From positions 124,001 to 188,000 of the forward strand of contig JADGAN010000002.1 of assembly GCA_015231955.1 (NCBI GenBank): DNA of 64,000 bases. Reading direction: 5' to 3'. Position 1 is the stretch's first letter. Every line of letters starts with the position of its first letter. The position numbers were made by a program, and so were the translations under genes. The notes under the pieces were generated by a model. That model was given only the letters and a program-made list of their open reading frames with translations, was not told the DNA's origin and did no database searches. This document shows positions 1 through 7,012 of this stretch, piece after piece. Source of the DNA: Oligoflexia bacterium. Its GTDB lineage: Bacteria > Bdellovibrionota > Bacteriovoracia > Bacteriovoracales > Bacteriovoracaceae.

Positions 1-54
1 TACTTCACTTGGCAAATAATTTAATAATAATGGGTATCACCAAGGAGTAATGAA
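1..54 (+). other. left edge: possible 3' tail of an upstream gene plus RBS
   Basis: All three forward frames close within the first 50 bases, so an upstream gene probably ends here, but the frame cannot be decided. One frame runs open from the edge to TAA at 48-50, directly in front of the next gene, which would suit an operon. AAGGAG at 42-47 serves as the ribosome binding site of the GTG-initiated gene at 55. No product can be named. Confidence 0.3.
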
Positions 55-1704
55 GTGAAGTATCTGTTACAGTATCCGAAAACGTCTCTCGGATTTTTGA
101 TTGTGATTTTCTTTTGTTCGTTTTTATACCTTGCTTTTTATCATTACCCTTTTATGGGAGCGGATTACTCCTTTCATTCGCCAAAGCTGATTGAGACCGC
201 CGATTTTATCAAAAAAAATCCCTTTGCTATTCAATACTATTCGCGTGCCCTTGGAGGGATTCCCTATTATGGGCTTCCGGAAAATAATCAATTCTCGCTG
301 CTGCAATACTCTTTTGTCCTTTTTCCTCCGTTAATTGCTTATATGGTTACGCTCTTTATCTATCTCTTGTTTGGGGGCATGGGGGCCTATCTCTTATTTC
401 GAAAGAGCTTTGCGCTAGAATCAGAGAGTGCGATCATTGGTGCACTTCTCTGGATCAGCAATGGGTTTTATACCGCCCATATGCTTGTTGGCCACTATAG
501 TTATGTGCATTTTATTACGATTCCTCTGGTCTGTTTTTTGTATTTTGAATCGCTTCGTCGCTCGAATAGGATTTATCTCCTGGGGGCCGCTCTGCTTAGT
601 GCTAGTTACATCTATAGTGGTGGTTATTTCACAACGCTTTTATTGTTTCTTTCTATTTTACTATTGGTGCTTTTTTTTAAAATCCCTTGGAGTTTTAAAT
701 CGTATGTTTTGCTTACAACGGTTACGGTTGCTATCGCTGCTAGTAGGTTGTGGGCGATCATTACAACCATACCTCTGCTCTATCACGACTATCGCTTGCC
801 TACTACACCCACTTTTTTTGAAGCACTGATGATCAATGTAAGCGCTTATTTTGTGCCTCCTCGTCGTTTTTATCGAGGATCGATTAGTGATATGATTAGT
901 TGGTGGGAGTTTTGTCAGTGGGTGTGTCCGCTGGCACTCTTGTTGCTCTTGCCTTTGCGAAAACAAATTGCAATCAAGCTGCCTAATACTTTTAGGGGAT
1001 GGATTAACATTGGCACCGTCATCTTCATTGTCCTCTTTTCTGGTGGTTTTTTCTTAGAGCTCTTTAGTAAAGTGCCTATCTTAAATTCCTACTGGGTGCC
1101 GATGCGCTTTGGGGCGCTCTTGATTTTGCCGCTGATTTTTCTTTATCTGCTTCTCTATTCCAAGTGGAAGTTGTCAAAACAGTATCTACTTATGGCAGGC
1201 ATTGCTATCCTCGCCATGCACCTTTTTGTTTTTCACTCGCTGATCAAGAAGGGGCGTGAAGGGTGTGGAATGTGGTACTTTGTTGAAAAAGAGATCTTTT
1301 GGAAGCGGCAACCACCTCTACCGCCAATCACCAGGCTCGAAAAGAGCGACGATCTCGCTATCCTTCGAGGTGCGCTTAATTTGCGCGCTTATGAGGGGGA
1401 GTTTGGTTACAACTTAGAGGGGATAAAAAAACCGCTTGCTCCGGGATCGGCGCTGGAGCAGTTTCGAAATCCGGCCTGCCTACTCTATCCAAAAGAAAAT
1501 AGTTGTGCCCCTTGGGACTTGATACAAAAGAGTGACCAAGAAAATTTACAACGCTTTCTTCACAATCTTGCTCCAAAGTGGAAGATTTCGCTATCTCAAA
1601 AAGTGGCAAATAGCATCTCGCTGCTAACGCTTCTCACTCTGGCCGCAATATTTACGCTTACACTTTTTTACAAACGTAGTAGGCGTTCCAAGTGTTGGCA
1701 GTAA
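55..1704 (+). CDS. polytopic membrane protein, GT-C glycosyltransferase-like
   Basis: A 549-residue integral membrane protein with about ten hydrophobic segments, the first at residues 10-32, and a final soluble region at about 400-520 followed by a C-terminal transmembrane segment. After the first segment comes a loop with GADYSFH and then an NNQFSLLQ stretch. That layout resembles GT-C-fold, lipid-linked-sugar glycosyltransferases and YfhO-type proteins; I see no firm family signature. GTG is the start because AAGGAG lies seven bases upstream, while the nearby ATG is followed at once by a stop. The neighbours are sugar-modifying genes, so a role in polysaccharide or glycolipid assembly is inferred. 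Its last 47 bases overlap the convergent methyltransferase gene. Confidence 0.6.
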   Translation: MKYLLQYPKTSLGFLIVIFFCSFLYLAFYHYPFMGADYSFHSPKLIETADFIKKNPFAIQYYSRALGGIPYYGLPENNQFSLLQYSFVLFPPLIAYMVTLFIYLLFGGMGAYLLFRKSFALESESAIIGALLWISNGFYTAHMLVGHYSYVHFITIPLVCFLYFESLRRSNRIYLLGAALLSASYIYSGGYFTTLLLFLSILLLVLFFKIPWSFKSYVLLTTVTVAIAASRLWAIITTIPLLYHDYRLPTTPTFFEALMINVSAYFVPPRRFYRGSISDMISWWEFCQWVCPLALLLLLPLRKQIAIKLPNTFRGWINIGTVIFIVLFSGGFFLELFSKVPILNSYWVPMRFGALLILPLIFLYLLLYSKWKLSKQYLLMAGIAILAMHLFVFHSLIKKGREGCGMWYFVEKEIFWKRQPPLPPITRLEKSDDLAILRGALNLRAYEGEFGYNLEGIKKPLAPGSALEQFRNPACLLYPKENSCAPWDLIQKSDQENLQRFLHNLAPKWKISLSQKVANSISLLTLLTLAAIFTLTLFYKRSRRSKCWQ

Positions 1705-2443
1705 GCTGCTTATCGCTTAGAAACTCTCCGTAGTGAATCAATTCCAGTCCACATCCTGCAAGAAATTCTAAAATTTCGGGATGAAAAAGGTATCTCATGG
1801 AGTGCATCTCTTTAATCTCGTGAAGCTCGTTAGTTTTTTGGTTTTTCATCAATAAATCGTAGTGAACTTCTACAATATTCTCTTGGTGACGAAGTCGTGG
1901 CGTTGCCTGCCTCCACAATTGCCACTCACTATCACTGACCTTCTTTACTCGGGTTTCTGGTCGCTCCGTAAGCACCGCGGGGCCATACCAAGTATCAAAA
2001 ATACCAATCCCTCCCAAAGACAAATGGTCGGCCACTTTTTGAAAAAATTTCTTTAGATCCTCATTGGTGTTAAAGTAGTTCACCACATGAAAAAGGGAGT
2101 GCACACCATCAAAGCTCTTCTTGAAATCCATCGCTTTGATGTCACAACAGTGAAACTCTACACTTGGTTGCTCGCCTCCACGTGCTTTTGCCATCTCGAT
2201 CATGGCCTGAGAGCGATCCACACCCACGATGGAGTACCCATACTGAGAGGAGAGCAGCAAGTCGTGGTTGCCACTGCCACAGCCTAAGCTCAAAAGCTGC
2301 AATGGCCGCTGCTGCTGCGGATGCTTGAGAGAGAACCTCTCATAAATCGCATGAATAAAATCCACCTCTTGCTGATAATCTTTATCCTTATAGAGTAGAT
2401 TATACGATTTAGCATAGTAGTGATTAAAAACTTCCTCTATCAT
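1658..2443 (-). CDS. class I SAM-dependent methyltransferase
   Basis: A soluble 261-residue methyltransferase. Motif I, LSLGCGSGNH, lies at about residues 51-60 and is followed by VGVDRSQAMIEMA, the acidic-loop region that binds S-adenosylmethionine; a CDIKAMDF segment follows. This is the common Methyltransf_11/25 fold. The substrate cannot be read from the sequence. Its start shares the four bases ATGA with the end of the upstream aminotransferase gene, which indicates translational coupling. Methylation of an amino sugar or other polysaccharide component is therefore a reasonable inference. Its 3' end overlaps the gene on the opposite strand by 47 bases. Confidence 0.8.
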   Translation of the reverse strand: MIEEVFNHYYAKSYNLLYKDKDYQQEVDFIHAIYERFSLKHPQQQRPLQLLSLGCGSGNHDLLLSSQYGYSIVGVDRSQAMIEMAKARGGEQPSVEFHCCDIKAMDFKKSFDGVHSLFHVVNYFNTNEDLKKFFQKVADHLSLGGIGIFDTWYGPAVLTERPETRVKKVSDSEWQLWRQATPRLRHQENIVEVHYDLLMKNQKTNELHEIKEMHSMRYLFHPEILEFLAGCGLELIHYGEFLSDKQLTANTWNAYYVCKKV

Positions 2444-3549
2444 TGTAAAATCTCCTGTACATGGCCTACAACAGTGCGAACATCGTCTTTGGTTAAAGCT
2501 AGTCCACTTGGAAGATAAAGGCCGTGGGTTGCCAGGCGCTCAGAGACGGGATAACTTTCCCCCTCAAACAATCCCATCCGCGCAAAGATAGGTTGCTTGT
2601 GCATAGGCCAGAAAAAGGGACGTGTGCCAATCTTATGCATAGAAAGTCTCTTTGCCATCTCCTTTGCATCCATTCCCGCACTCTCTTTTAAGACTAGTCC
2701 AAACACCCAGTAAATATTATCAGCATAGCTGCAACACTTCTCTTGAAACTCAAGCTTTGGGTGATTCGAGAGTAACTCATAATAAAAATTTCCAATCTCG
2801 CGCTTCTTTACGAGAAAGTTATCCAGTTGTTCTAATTGTGCTAACCCTAGGGCCGCCTGAATATTGGTCATGCGAAAATTCCAACCCATGCGCTCATGAA
2901 CAAATCGCTGCTTCTCTTGAAAACAAAGATTTCTAAGCGATTTGCACGACTCATAAAGAGCTGGATCATTCATCACCACCATTCCACCTTCACCAGTGGT
3001 AATATGCTTATTGGGATAAAAACTAAAACAGCTGATGTCGCCAAAGGAACCACACTCGCGTCCTTTGTATTGTAGTCCAATCGCTTCCGCTGCATCCTCT
3101 ATCACCTTTAAATTATATTTCCTTGCAAGCTCCAAGATCGGATCCATATCTACTGGCATACCATAGATGTGTACCACCAAAATCGCTCGCGTGTTGGCGG
3201 TGATCTTGTCTTCAATAGCACCCACATCCATATTCCAACTTTTTGGATGAGCATCCACTAATACTGGAGTAGCGCCCACGGAAATAATTGCATTCGCACA
3301 CGACACAATCGTAAATGAGGGCATGATGACCTCATCACCGGCCTGCAAATTAATAGCATCACAGGCCACTTGTAAGGCCGCTGTCCCATTGGTGACAGCA
3401 ACACCAAATTCTCGTCCAACCCTTGCTGCAAATAATTTTTCAAATTTAGAAACGAAGGGCCCTTCTGAGGAGATCCATCCACTATCAATACACTCGGATA
3501 AATACTTTTTTTCATTGCCACAAAGTAGTGGGGTATTTACAGGAATCAT
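2440..3549 (-). CDS. DegT/DnrJ/EryC1 sugar aminotransferase (perosamine-synthase-like)
   Basis: A PLP-dependent aminotransferase of 369 residues that transfers an amino group to a nucleotide-linked keto sugar. The N-terminus MIPVNTPLL, SGWISSEGPFV at about 23-33 and the VTNGTAALQ phosphate-binding region are hallmarks of the family, most like GDP-perosamine synthases. EDAAEA (about 151-156) contains the pyridine-nitrogen aspartate, and Lys181 in YPNKHITTGEGG is the expected Schiff-base lysine. I chose the ATG at 3549 because GGAGGAG precedes it; the in-frame TTG 18 bases upstream would put that Shine-Dalgarno sequence inside the coding region. It is coupled to the downstream methyltransferase by an ATGA overlap. 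The exact nucleotide sugar is not determined. Confidence 0.87.
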   Translation of the reverse strand: MIPVNTPLLCGNEKKYLSECIDSGWISSEGPFVSKFEKLFAARVGREFGVAVTNGTAALQVACDAINLQAGDEVIMPSFTIVSCANAIISVGATPVLVDAHPKSWNMDVGAIEDKITANTRAILVVHIYGMPVDMDPILELARKYNLKVIEDAAEAIGLQYKGRECGSFGDISCFSFYPNKHITTGEGGMVVMNDPALYESCKSLRNLCFQEKQRFVHERMGWNFRMTNIQAALGLAQLEQLDNFLVKKREIGNFYYELLSNHPKLEFQEKCCSYADNIYWVFGLVLKESAGMDAKEMAKRLSMHKIGTRPFFWPMHKQPIFARMGLFEGESYPVSERLATHGLYLPSGLALTKDDVRTVVGHVQEILQ

Positions 3550-3638
3550 CAATAACTCCTCCTTCAATCATCTTCATCATCAAAATGTAATTTTTTTTTA
3601 ACTTGCAGTTTATCTTCTTGCTGTTTTAAGATAGCAGC
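3550..3638. promoter_or_regulatory. divergent intergenic region
   Basis: This 89-base gap separates the leftward aminotransferase from the rightward cupin gene, so it must contain or overlap promoters for both unless transcription enters from further away. It is very A+T-rich, with runs of A and T near 3590-3600. GGAGGAG for the leftward gene lies at its left edge. I see no convincing -35/-10 pair. Confidence 0.4.
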
Positions 3639-4109
3639 ATGCTAGAAGTAATTAAAGACAATAATCAAATTTATGCCATCCTCGTGCGCGCAAACTTTAA
3701 AGCAGATGGTGCACACTTTTTCACACCAGACCATTTTTCTCAACAAATTGGTTATCTCCATCGCCCTCAAGGTTATGTGGTAAAACCACACATGCACAAC
3801 CTGGTTATTCGCGAGATCTCCTTCACCCAAGAGGTACTCTTTGTTCGCTCTGGAAAAATAAAAATCTCCATCTACACAGAAAAGCATGAACACTTCCAAG
3901 ATATAACTTTACAACAACACGATTTTATTTTGCTTGCTCATGGTGGCCACTCCATCGAAATGCTGGAAGAAACTGAACTCATTGAAGTAAAGCAAGGCCC
4001 TTATATCTCACCCGAGATCGACAAAATTATCTTTAATCCCCTTTCTATTTCTGTTGGAAATCAAGCTAATGAAACCACTTCAAACCTCAATCATCCTTCC
4101 AACTTATAA
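3639..4109 (+). CDS. cupin-fold protein of a polysaccharide cluster
   Basis: A small 156-residue protein with a cupin-like pattern. H51 and H53 in KPHMHN, E65 in TQEVLFVRSGKI and a later HGGH at about 101-104 are placed like the metal ligands of the two cupin motifs; RSGKIKIS gives the typical intermotif turn. Such single-domain cupins often sit in surface-polysaccharide clusters next to aminotransferases, where some act as sugar isomerases or epimerases; the catalytic role here is not readable. The last 41 bases overlap the following glycosyltransferase, suggesting a two-gene operon. The Shine-Dalgarno sequence is weak. Confidence 0.62.
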   Translation: MLEVIKDNNQIYAILVRANFKADGAHFFTPDHFSQQIGYLHRPQGYVVKPHMHNLVIREISFTQEVLFVRSGKIKISIYTEKHEHFQDITLQQHDFILLAHGGHSIEMLEETELIEVKQGPYISPEIDKIIFNPLSISVGNQANETTSNLNHPSNL

Positions 4110-4791
4110 CGAAGCTGAAAACATCATTGAACTTCTCTCTATTCTTGAAAGAGAGCTTCAAAGCGATTATGAAATTATTGTAGTCGATGATAACTCTCCA
4201 GACCTTACTTGGAAAAAAGTTCAAGAGTACATTCAAAGTGGCCACCCAAACGTAAGACTCATTAATAGAGTTAACGAGCGAGGCCTCTTAAGCGCGCTCA
4301 ATTGCGGGATTGCCAATTCCTCTGGGAAAATTATTTGTTGGATGGATTGCGATCTCTCTCATCCTCCAGCGATTATCAAGCAACTAATCTCACCGCTCCT
4401 CCACGACCACACACTTTCTGCTATCATTGCCTCACGTTTTGTAAAGGGCGGTAATGATGCTCGCTATGGGAAGTATGGTTTCCAACGCCTCTTAAGTTAC
4501 ATTCTCTATCTTCTTTCTTATCTCCTCCCCTGTGGAAAGATCAAAGACATCACCAGCGGCTACCTCGCCATCCGCAAAAGCGCTTTAACCGATATCGGTC
4601 CACTTTGCGGTGACTACGGTGAATATTTCATCGATATGCTTTGCCGCCTCCACCAACGCAAGCACCTCCTACAAGAAATCCCCTACACTTTTATCAACCG
4701 CCAGCGAGGACAGTCCAAGACAGCAACTTCCCCTTTTGGTCTCATTACCAGAGGGCTCAAATACTTAAATGTTGTTTATCAAAACCTATAA
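4069..4791 (+). CDS. polyprenol-phosphate sugar synthase, GT2 (DPM1-like)
   Basis: A 240-residue family-2 glycosyltransferase of the dolichol-phosphate mannose synthase type, transferring a sugar from a nucleotide donor to a polyprenyl phosphate on the cytoplasmic membrane face. SIILPTYNEAENI at the N-terminus, DDNSPD at 40-45 and the metal-binding DCDLSHPP at about 93-100 are diagnostic; SRFVKGG and a late ITSGYLAIRK also match the family. The hydrophobic LSYILYLLSYLLP near residue 145 may be membrane-associated. The ATG at 4069 is preferred to the TTG at 4054. It overlaps the cupin gene by 41 bases. Its product would serve a GT-C transferase such as the one at the left end. The stop codon region takes part in a direct repeat (see 4781-4825). 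Confidence 0.87.
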   Translation: MKPLQTSIILPTYNEAENIIELLSILERELQSDYEIIVVDDNSPDLTWKKVQEYIQSGHPNVRLINRVNERGLLSALNCGIANSSGKIICWMDCDLSHPPAIIKQLISPLLHDHTLSAIIASRFVKGGNDARYGKYGFQRLLSYILYLLSYLLPCGKIKDITSGYLAIRKSALTDIGPLCGDYGEYFIDMLCRLHQRKHLLQEIPYTFINRQRGQSKTATSPFGLITRGLKYLNVVYQNL

Positions 4792-4825
4792 TGAACATTG
4801 GAACATATGTCATATTCTTTTTTTC
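4781..4825 (+). repeat. direct repeat, left copy, flanking the ATPase island
   Basis: AAAACCTATA at 4781-4790 and TCATATTCTTTTTTTC at 4810-4825 recur in the same order and orientation at 6681-6690 and 6700-6715. The intervening 19 bases here are replaced by 9 there. The left block is the 3' end of the glycosyltransferase gene; the right block equals the 3' end of the small membrane protein gene read on the other strand. CATATTCTTTT also occurs a third time at 6550-6560. Confidence 0.6.
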
Positions 4826-4848
4826 AAAAAAAAGTGAAAAAAGAAAAA
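4818..4848. terminator. weak A/T hairpin after the glycosyltransferase
   Basis: TTCTTTTTTTCA and TGAAAAAAGAA form an almost perfect inverted repeat around a run of A, 27 bases after the glycosyltransferase stop. The stem is nearly all A-T pairs, so it would be unstable. It could act as a poor bidirectional terminator or be a by-product of the repeat that overlaps it. Confidence 0.25.
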
Positions 4849-4970
4849 GTGTGCCTTCCTTTTCCGTTCAGCAACACAGCAAAATCAACTCGATTTGAAT
4901 TCCAATCGACTGAGGACAAAATAATTTTTCAAATTTAAGCTTTCTTGTTTTTTGGATTGTGCAAATGCCA

Positions 4971-5066
4971 TTTTGTGATAGACTGTACAAGTATTTGACC
5001 TATCACAAAACAGCATAAATATCTATTTTGTGATAGATAGAATAGGCAGATTACTTATCGCAAAAT
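4971..5066. repeat. tandem palindrome array upstream of the ATPase gene
   Basis: TTTTGTGATAG occurs at 4971-4981 and again at 5026-5036. Its inverse, CTATCACAAAA, lies at 5000-5010 and, with an A-to-G change and an altered outer base, at 5055-5065. Each inverted pair is separated by exactly 18 bases, and the second pair is the first shifted by exactly 55 bases. The array ends 11 bases before the GTG start preferred for the ATPase gene. This geometry suits an operator bound by a dimer or by two dimers, or the terminal recognition sequences of a mobile unit. No regulator gene is adjacent, so autoregulation by the ATPase is possible. Confidence 0.75.
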
Positions 5067-5076
5067 GGAGATTTGG

Positions 5077-6513
5077 GTGTTCGTTGGAAGAGAAGCTGAA
5101 TTGCAGTTATTAAATCAACTATGGGAACGATCAACGGCATCTTTGATCGTTTGCGTAGGTCGTAGAAGAATTGGAAAAAGTCGCTTAATTCAAGAGTGGG
5201 CAAAAGATAGTGCTAGTGTCTTTTTTGAATTTCAAGGGTTAGCACCTGATCCCAAGCTGTCTTCAGGAGCACAGCTCAGACATTTCATGGAGAAGTTGAG
5301 CTTACAAAGTAAAATTCCCAACGTCCCTGTTGATAATTGGAATCAGGCCTTTGCACTTCTTGATTTACAGATTTCGCGTAAAAAAACAGTCTTACTCCTT
5401 GATGAGATATCTTGGATGGGATCTGAAGACGGTGATTTTGTTGGAAAACTGAAAGTAGCATGGGATACTTTGTGGAAAAAACATCATAAGCTTAATGTTG
5501 TTTTATGTGGATCTGTCTCTTCATGGATTCAAACAAATTTATTGAATAAAACCGATTTTTATGGTCGCATCTCTCTTACCTTGCAATTAGAAGAGCTACC
5601 ATTGTCTGTGGCAAATAAATTTTGGGGCCATACCCATAGCAAACACATATCTAGCTATGAGAAGTTTAAAGTTTTGAATGTTATTGGGTGCATTCCTCGC
5701 TATCTTGAAGATATTAATCCCAAAGAGAGTGCAGAAAGTAATTTAGGACGAATGTGTGCTCACAGAAGTGGAATTTTGTTTGATGAGTTTGATAAAATAT
5801 TTAATGTAATTTTTAATCAGAGGTCTACTCTTTATAAACAAATCGTTAAAGAGTTGGTTTTAGGTTCTAAAAATCTTACTTCAATTTGTAATGGCATCTC
5901 GAGAGAAAAAAGTGGGATTATTAGCAACTATCTAAATGATATGGTACTTGCTGGATTTATTGCTAAAGAGTATGGGCATGACTTGCTAAATCCTAGTAAA
6001 GGAAACAAAAATCCTTTGTTTCGTTTAAAAGATAATTACCTACGCTTTTATTTAAAATTCTTACAGCACCAACGTCCTAAAATAGAAAAGGGACTGTTTA
6101 AGATTTCTACGCTGGAATTATCTAATCAATGGAATATTATAATGGGATTACAGTTTGAATCCCTTTTGCTTAACAACATCAAGGAAATCATTTCAAAACT
6201 TGGACTAGATTTAGAAATTATTGTTTCTGCTGGCCCTTATCGACAAAACAAAACTAGTAAGAACAAAGGTGGCTGTCAAATTGATCTCCTATTGCAAACT
6301 ACGTCTCAAGTGCTTTACCTGTGTGAGTTTAAGTTTAAAAAGAGTATTACAAGCGATGTTTGTAGTGAGATGGAACAAAAAATTGCAGTACTGCAACGAC
6401 CTCGTCGTTATTCTATTAGGACAGTGCTAATTTACGAAGGAGAGCTGACTGCCAGCAAAACGATAAGAAATTATTTTTATAAAGTTATGTCGGCAAGTGA
6501 GTTATTTTCTTAA
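5077..6513 (+). CDS. STAND-like ATPase (ATPase_2) with C-terminal DUF234/PD-(D/E)XK-like domain
   Basis: A 478-residue solitary ATPase. The N-terminus FVGREAELQLL is the classic opening of archaeal-type ATPase_2 proteins. Walker A, GRRRIGKS, lies at 28-35, Walker B, LLLDEI, at about 106-111, and a CGS sensor-like motif follows. Residues 250-300 look like a winged helix. The C-terminal part contains FESLL, then QIDLLL and CEFKFKK (D403, E417, K419), a PD-(D/E)XK nuclease-like pattern as found in DUF234. The GTG at 5077 is preferred because GGAG lies six bases upstream and the family normally begins MFVGRE; the ATG at 5065 lies inside the palindrome array and has no Shine-Dalgarno sequence. The gene looks more A+T-rich than its neighbours and is probably acquired. 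Its biological role is not known; defence, mobility or regulation are possible. Confidence 0.82.
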   Translation: MFVGREAELQLLNQLWERSTASLIVCVGRRRIGKSRLIQEWAKDSASVFFEFQGLAPDPKLSSGAQLRHFMEKLSLQSKIPNVPVDNWNQAFALLDLQISRKKTVLLLDEISWMGSEDGDFVGKLKVAWDTLWKKHHKLNVVLCGSVSSWIQTNLLNKTDFYGRISLTLQLEELPLSVANKFWGHTHSKHISSYEKFKVLNVIGCIPRYLEDINPKESAESNLGRMCAHRSGILFDEFDKIFNVIFNQRSTLYKQIVKELVLGSKNLTSICNGISREKSGIISNYLNDMVLAGFIAKEYGHDLLNPSKGNKNPLFRLKDNYLRFYLKFLQHQRPKIEKGLFKISTLELSNQWNIIMGLQFESLLLNNIKEIISKLGLDLEIIVSAGPYRQNKTSKNKGGCQIDLLLQTTSQVLYLCEFKFKKSITSDVCSEMEQKIAVLQRPRRYSIRTVLIYEGELTASKTIRNYFYKVMSASELFS

Positions 6514-6699
6514 ATACCGATTAATGATCAAAATTTTATTTACACAAAACATATTCTTTTCATCCACCGGCCCAATCGGTTTCATCAACTATGGAAGTTT
6601 ACAGATGTATGCATGCTCCTCTTTGAATCATTGCGGCCTCTGGGGAACATTGGTGCTAGCCGACATTTTTCCCATTTTCTAAAACCTATAGCTACAAAT
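6514..6699. other. non-coding right part of the ATPase island
   Basis: No convincing gene is present. The stretch carries a third CATATTCTTTT at 6550-6560, a short palindrome ACCG-CGGT near 6566-6580, a repeat-family end GGTGCTAGCCGAC at 6652-6664 and the left block of the right-hand direct repeat. A 61-codon open frame from 6497 overlaps the ATPase gene and has no recognisable features. Confidence 0.5.
6652..6664 (+). repeat. short member of the GGTGCYRGCCGAC repeat family
   Basis: GGTGCTAGCCGAC here matches the two arms of the inverted repeat at 7013-7076 at 11 of 13 positions for the minus-strand arm. The match to the plus-strand copy extends leftward to ATTGGTGC. A more distant relative follows batE at 51431-51442. 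Confidence 0.45.
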
Positions 6700-6716
6700 T
6701 CATATTCTTTTTTTCC
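6681..6716 (+). repeat. direct repeat, right copy, flanking the ATPase island
   Basis: AAAACCTATA (6681-6690) and TCATATTCTTTTTTTC (6700-6715) repeat the blocks at 4781 and 4810 in the same order, about 1.9 kb apart. Read on the minus strand, the second block encodes the last residues (WKKRI and stop) of the small membrane protein. The arrangement suggests duplication of a junction by insertion or recombination. Confidence 0.6.
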
Positions 6717-6993
6717 AACAGAAATTGATGTTTGAAATAAAGAATAATAAGTAACTGTAAAAAAATACATCTAACAAAATATAAATTAGATTGAGTGGAA
6801 TTGGTGTCAAATGTCTTTCTTTGATGCAAAGATTGATGAATATTGGAAATGGGATGCCAAATCTCTCAATCTCGCAAATTTGAAATGTTGTATTTCTGAT
6901 TAATAAAGTAGCTAGGCCAATAACAATTCCAAGCACAAGATATGCGATAATAATTAGTATCTTTCTGGTTTGTTTTTTATGCAATTTTACCAT
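6700..6993 (-). CDS. small two-span membrane protein, unknown function
   Basis: A 97-residue protein beginning MVKLHKKQTRKIL, with a positively charged N-terminus, a first membrane span at about residues 13-32 (IIIAYLVLGIVIGL), a central loop containing FGIPFPIF and a second span at about 68-88 (LIYILLDVFFYSYLLFFI). It ends in a basic tail, KKRI. AGGA eight bases upstream of the ATG supports this start. A longer open frame extends upstream through the RluA gene end, but there is no reason to start there. I do not recognise the family. The gene's 3' end coincides with one block of the island's direct repeat. Confidence 0.5.
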   Translation of the reverse strand: MVKLHKKQTRKILIIIAYLVLGIVIGLATLLIRNTTFQICEIERFGIPFPIFINLCIKERHLTPIPLNLIYILLDVFFYSYLLFFISNINFCWKKRI

Positions 6994-7012
6994 AAAGGCA
7001 TTCCTGGATATT

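Noticed and set aside
4818-4848. Strong terminator after the glycosyltransferase
   Set aside because: The hairpin is almost entirely A-T pairs and overlaps the direct repeat, so it was kept only as a low-confidence feature.
4971-5066. Insertion-sequence terminal repeats with a transposase
   Set aside because: The downstream protein is a P-loop ATPase with no transposase DDE or HUH motif, and the palindromes lie on one side only.
5065-5076. ATG 5065 as start of the ATPase gene
   Set aside because: No ribosome binding site precedes it and it lies in the palindrome; GTG 5077 has GGAG at good spacing and gives the family N-terminus.
6497-6682. A 61-codon frame after the ATPase gene
   Set aside because: It overlaps the ATPase end, lacks a clear ribosome binding site and shows no domain or hydrophobic pattern.
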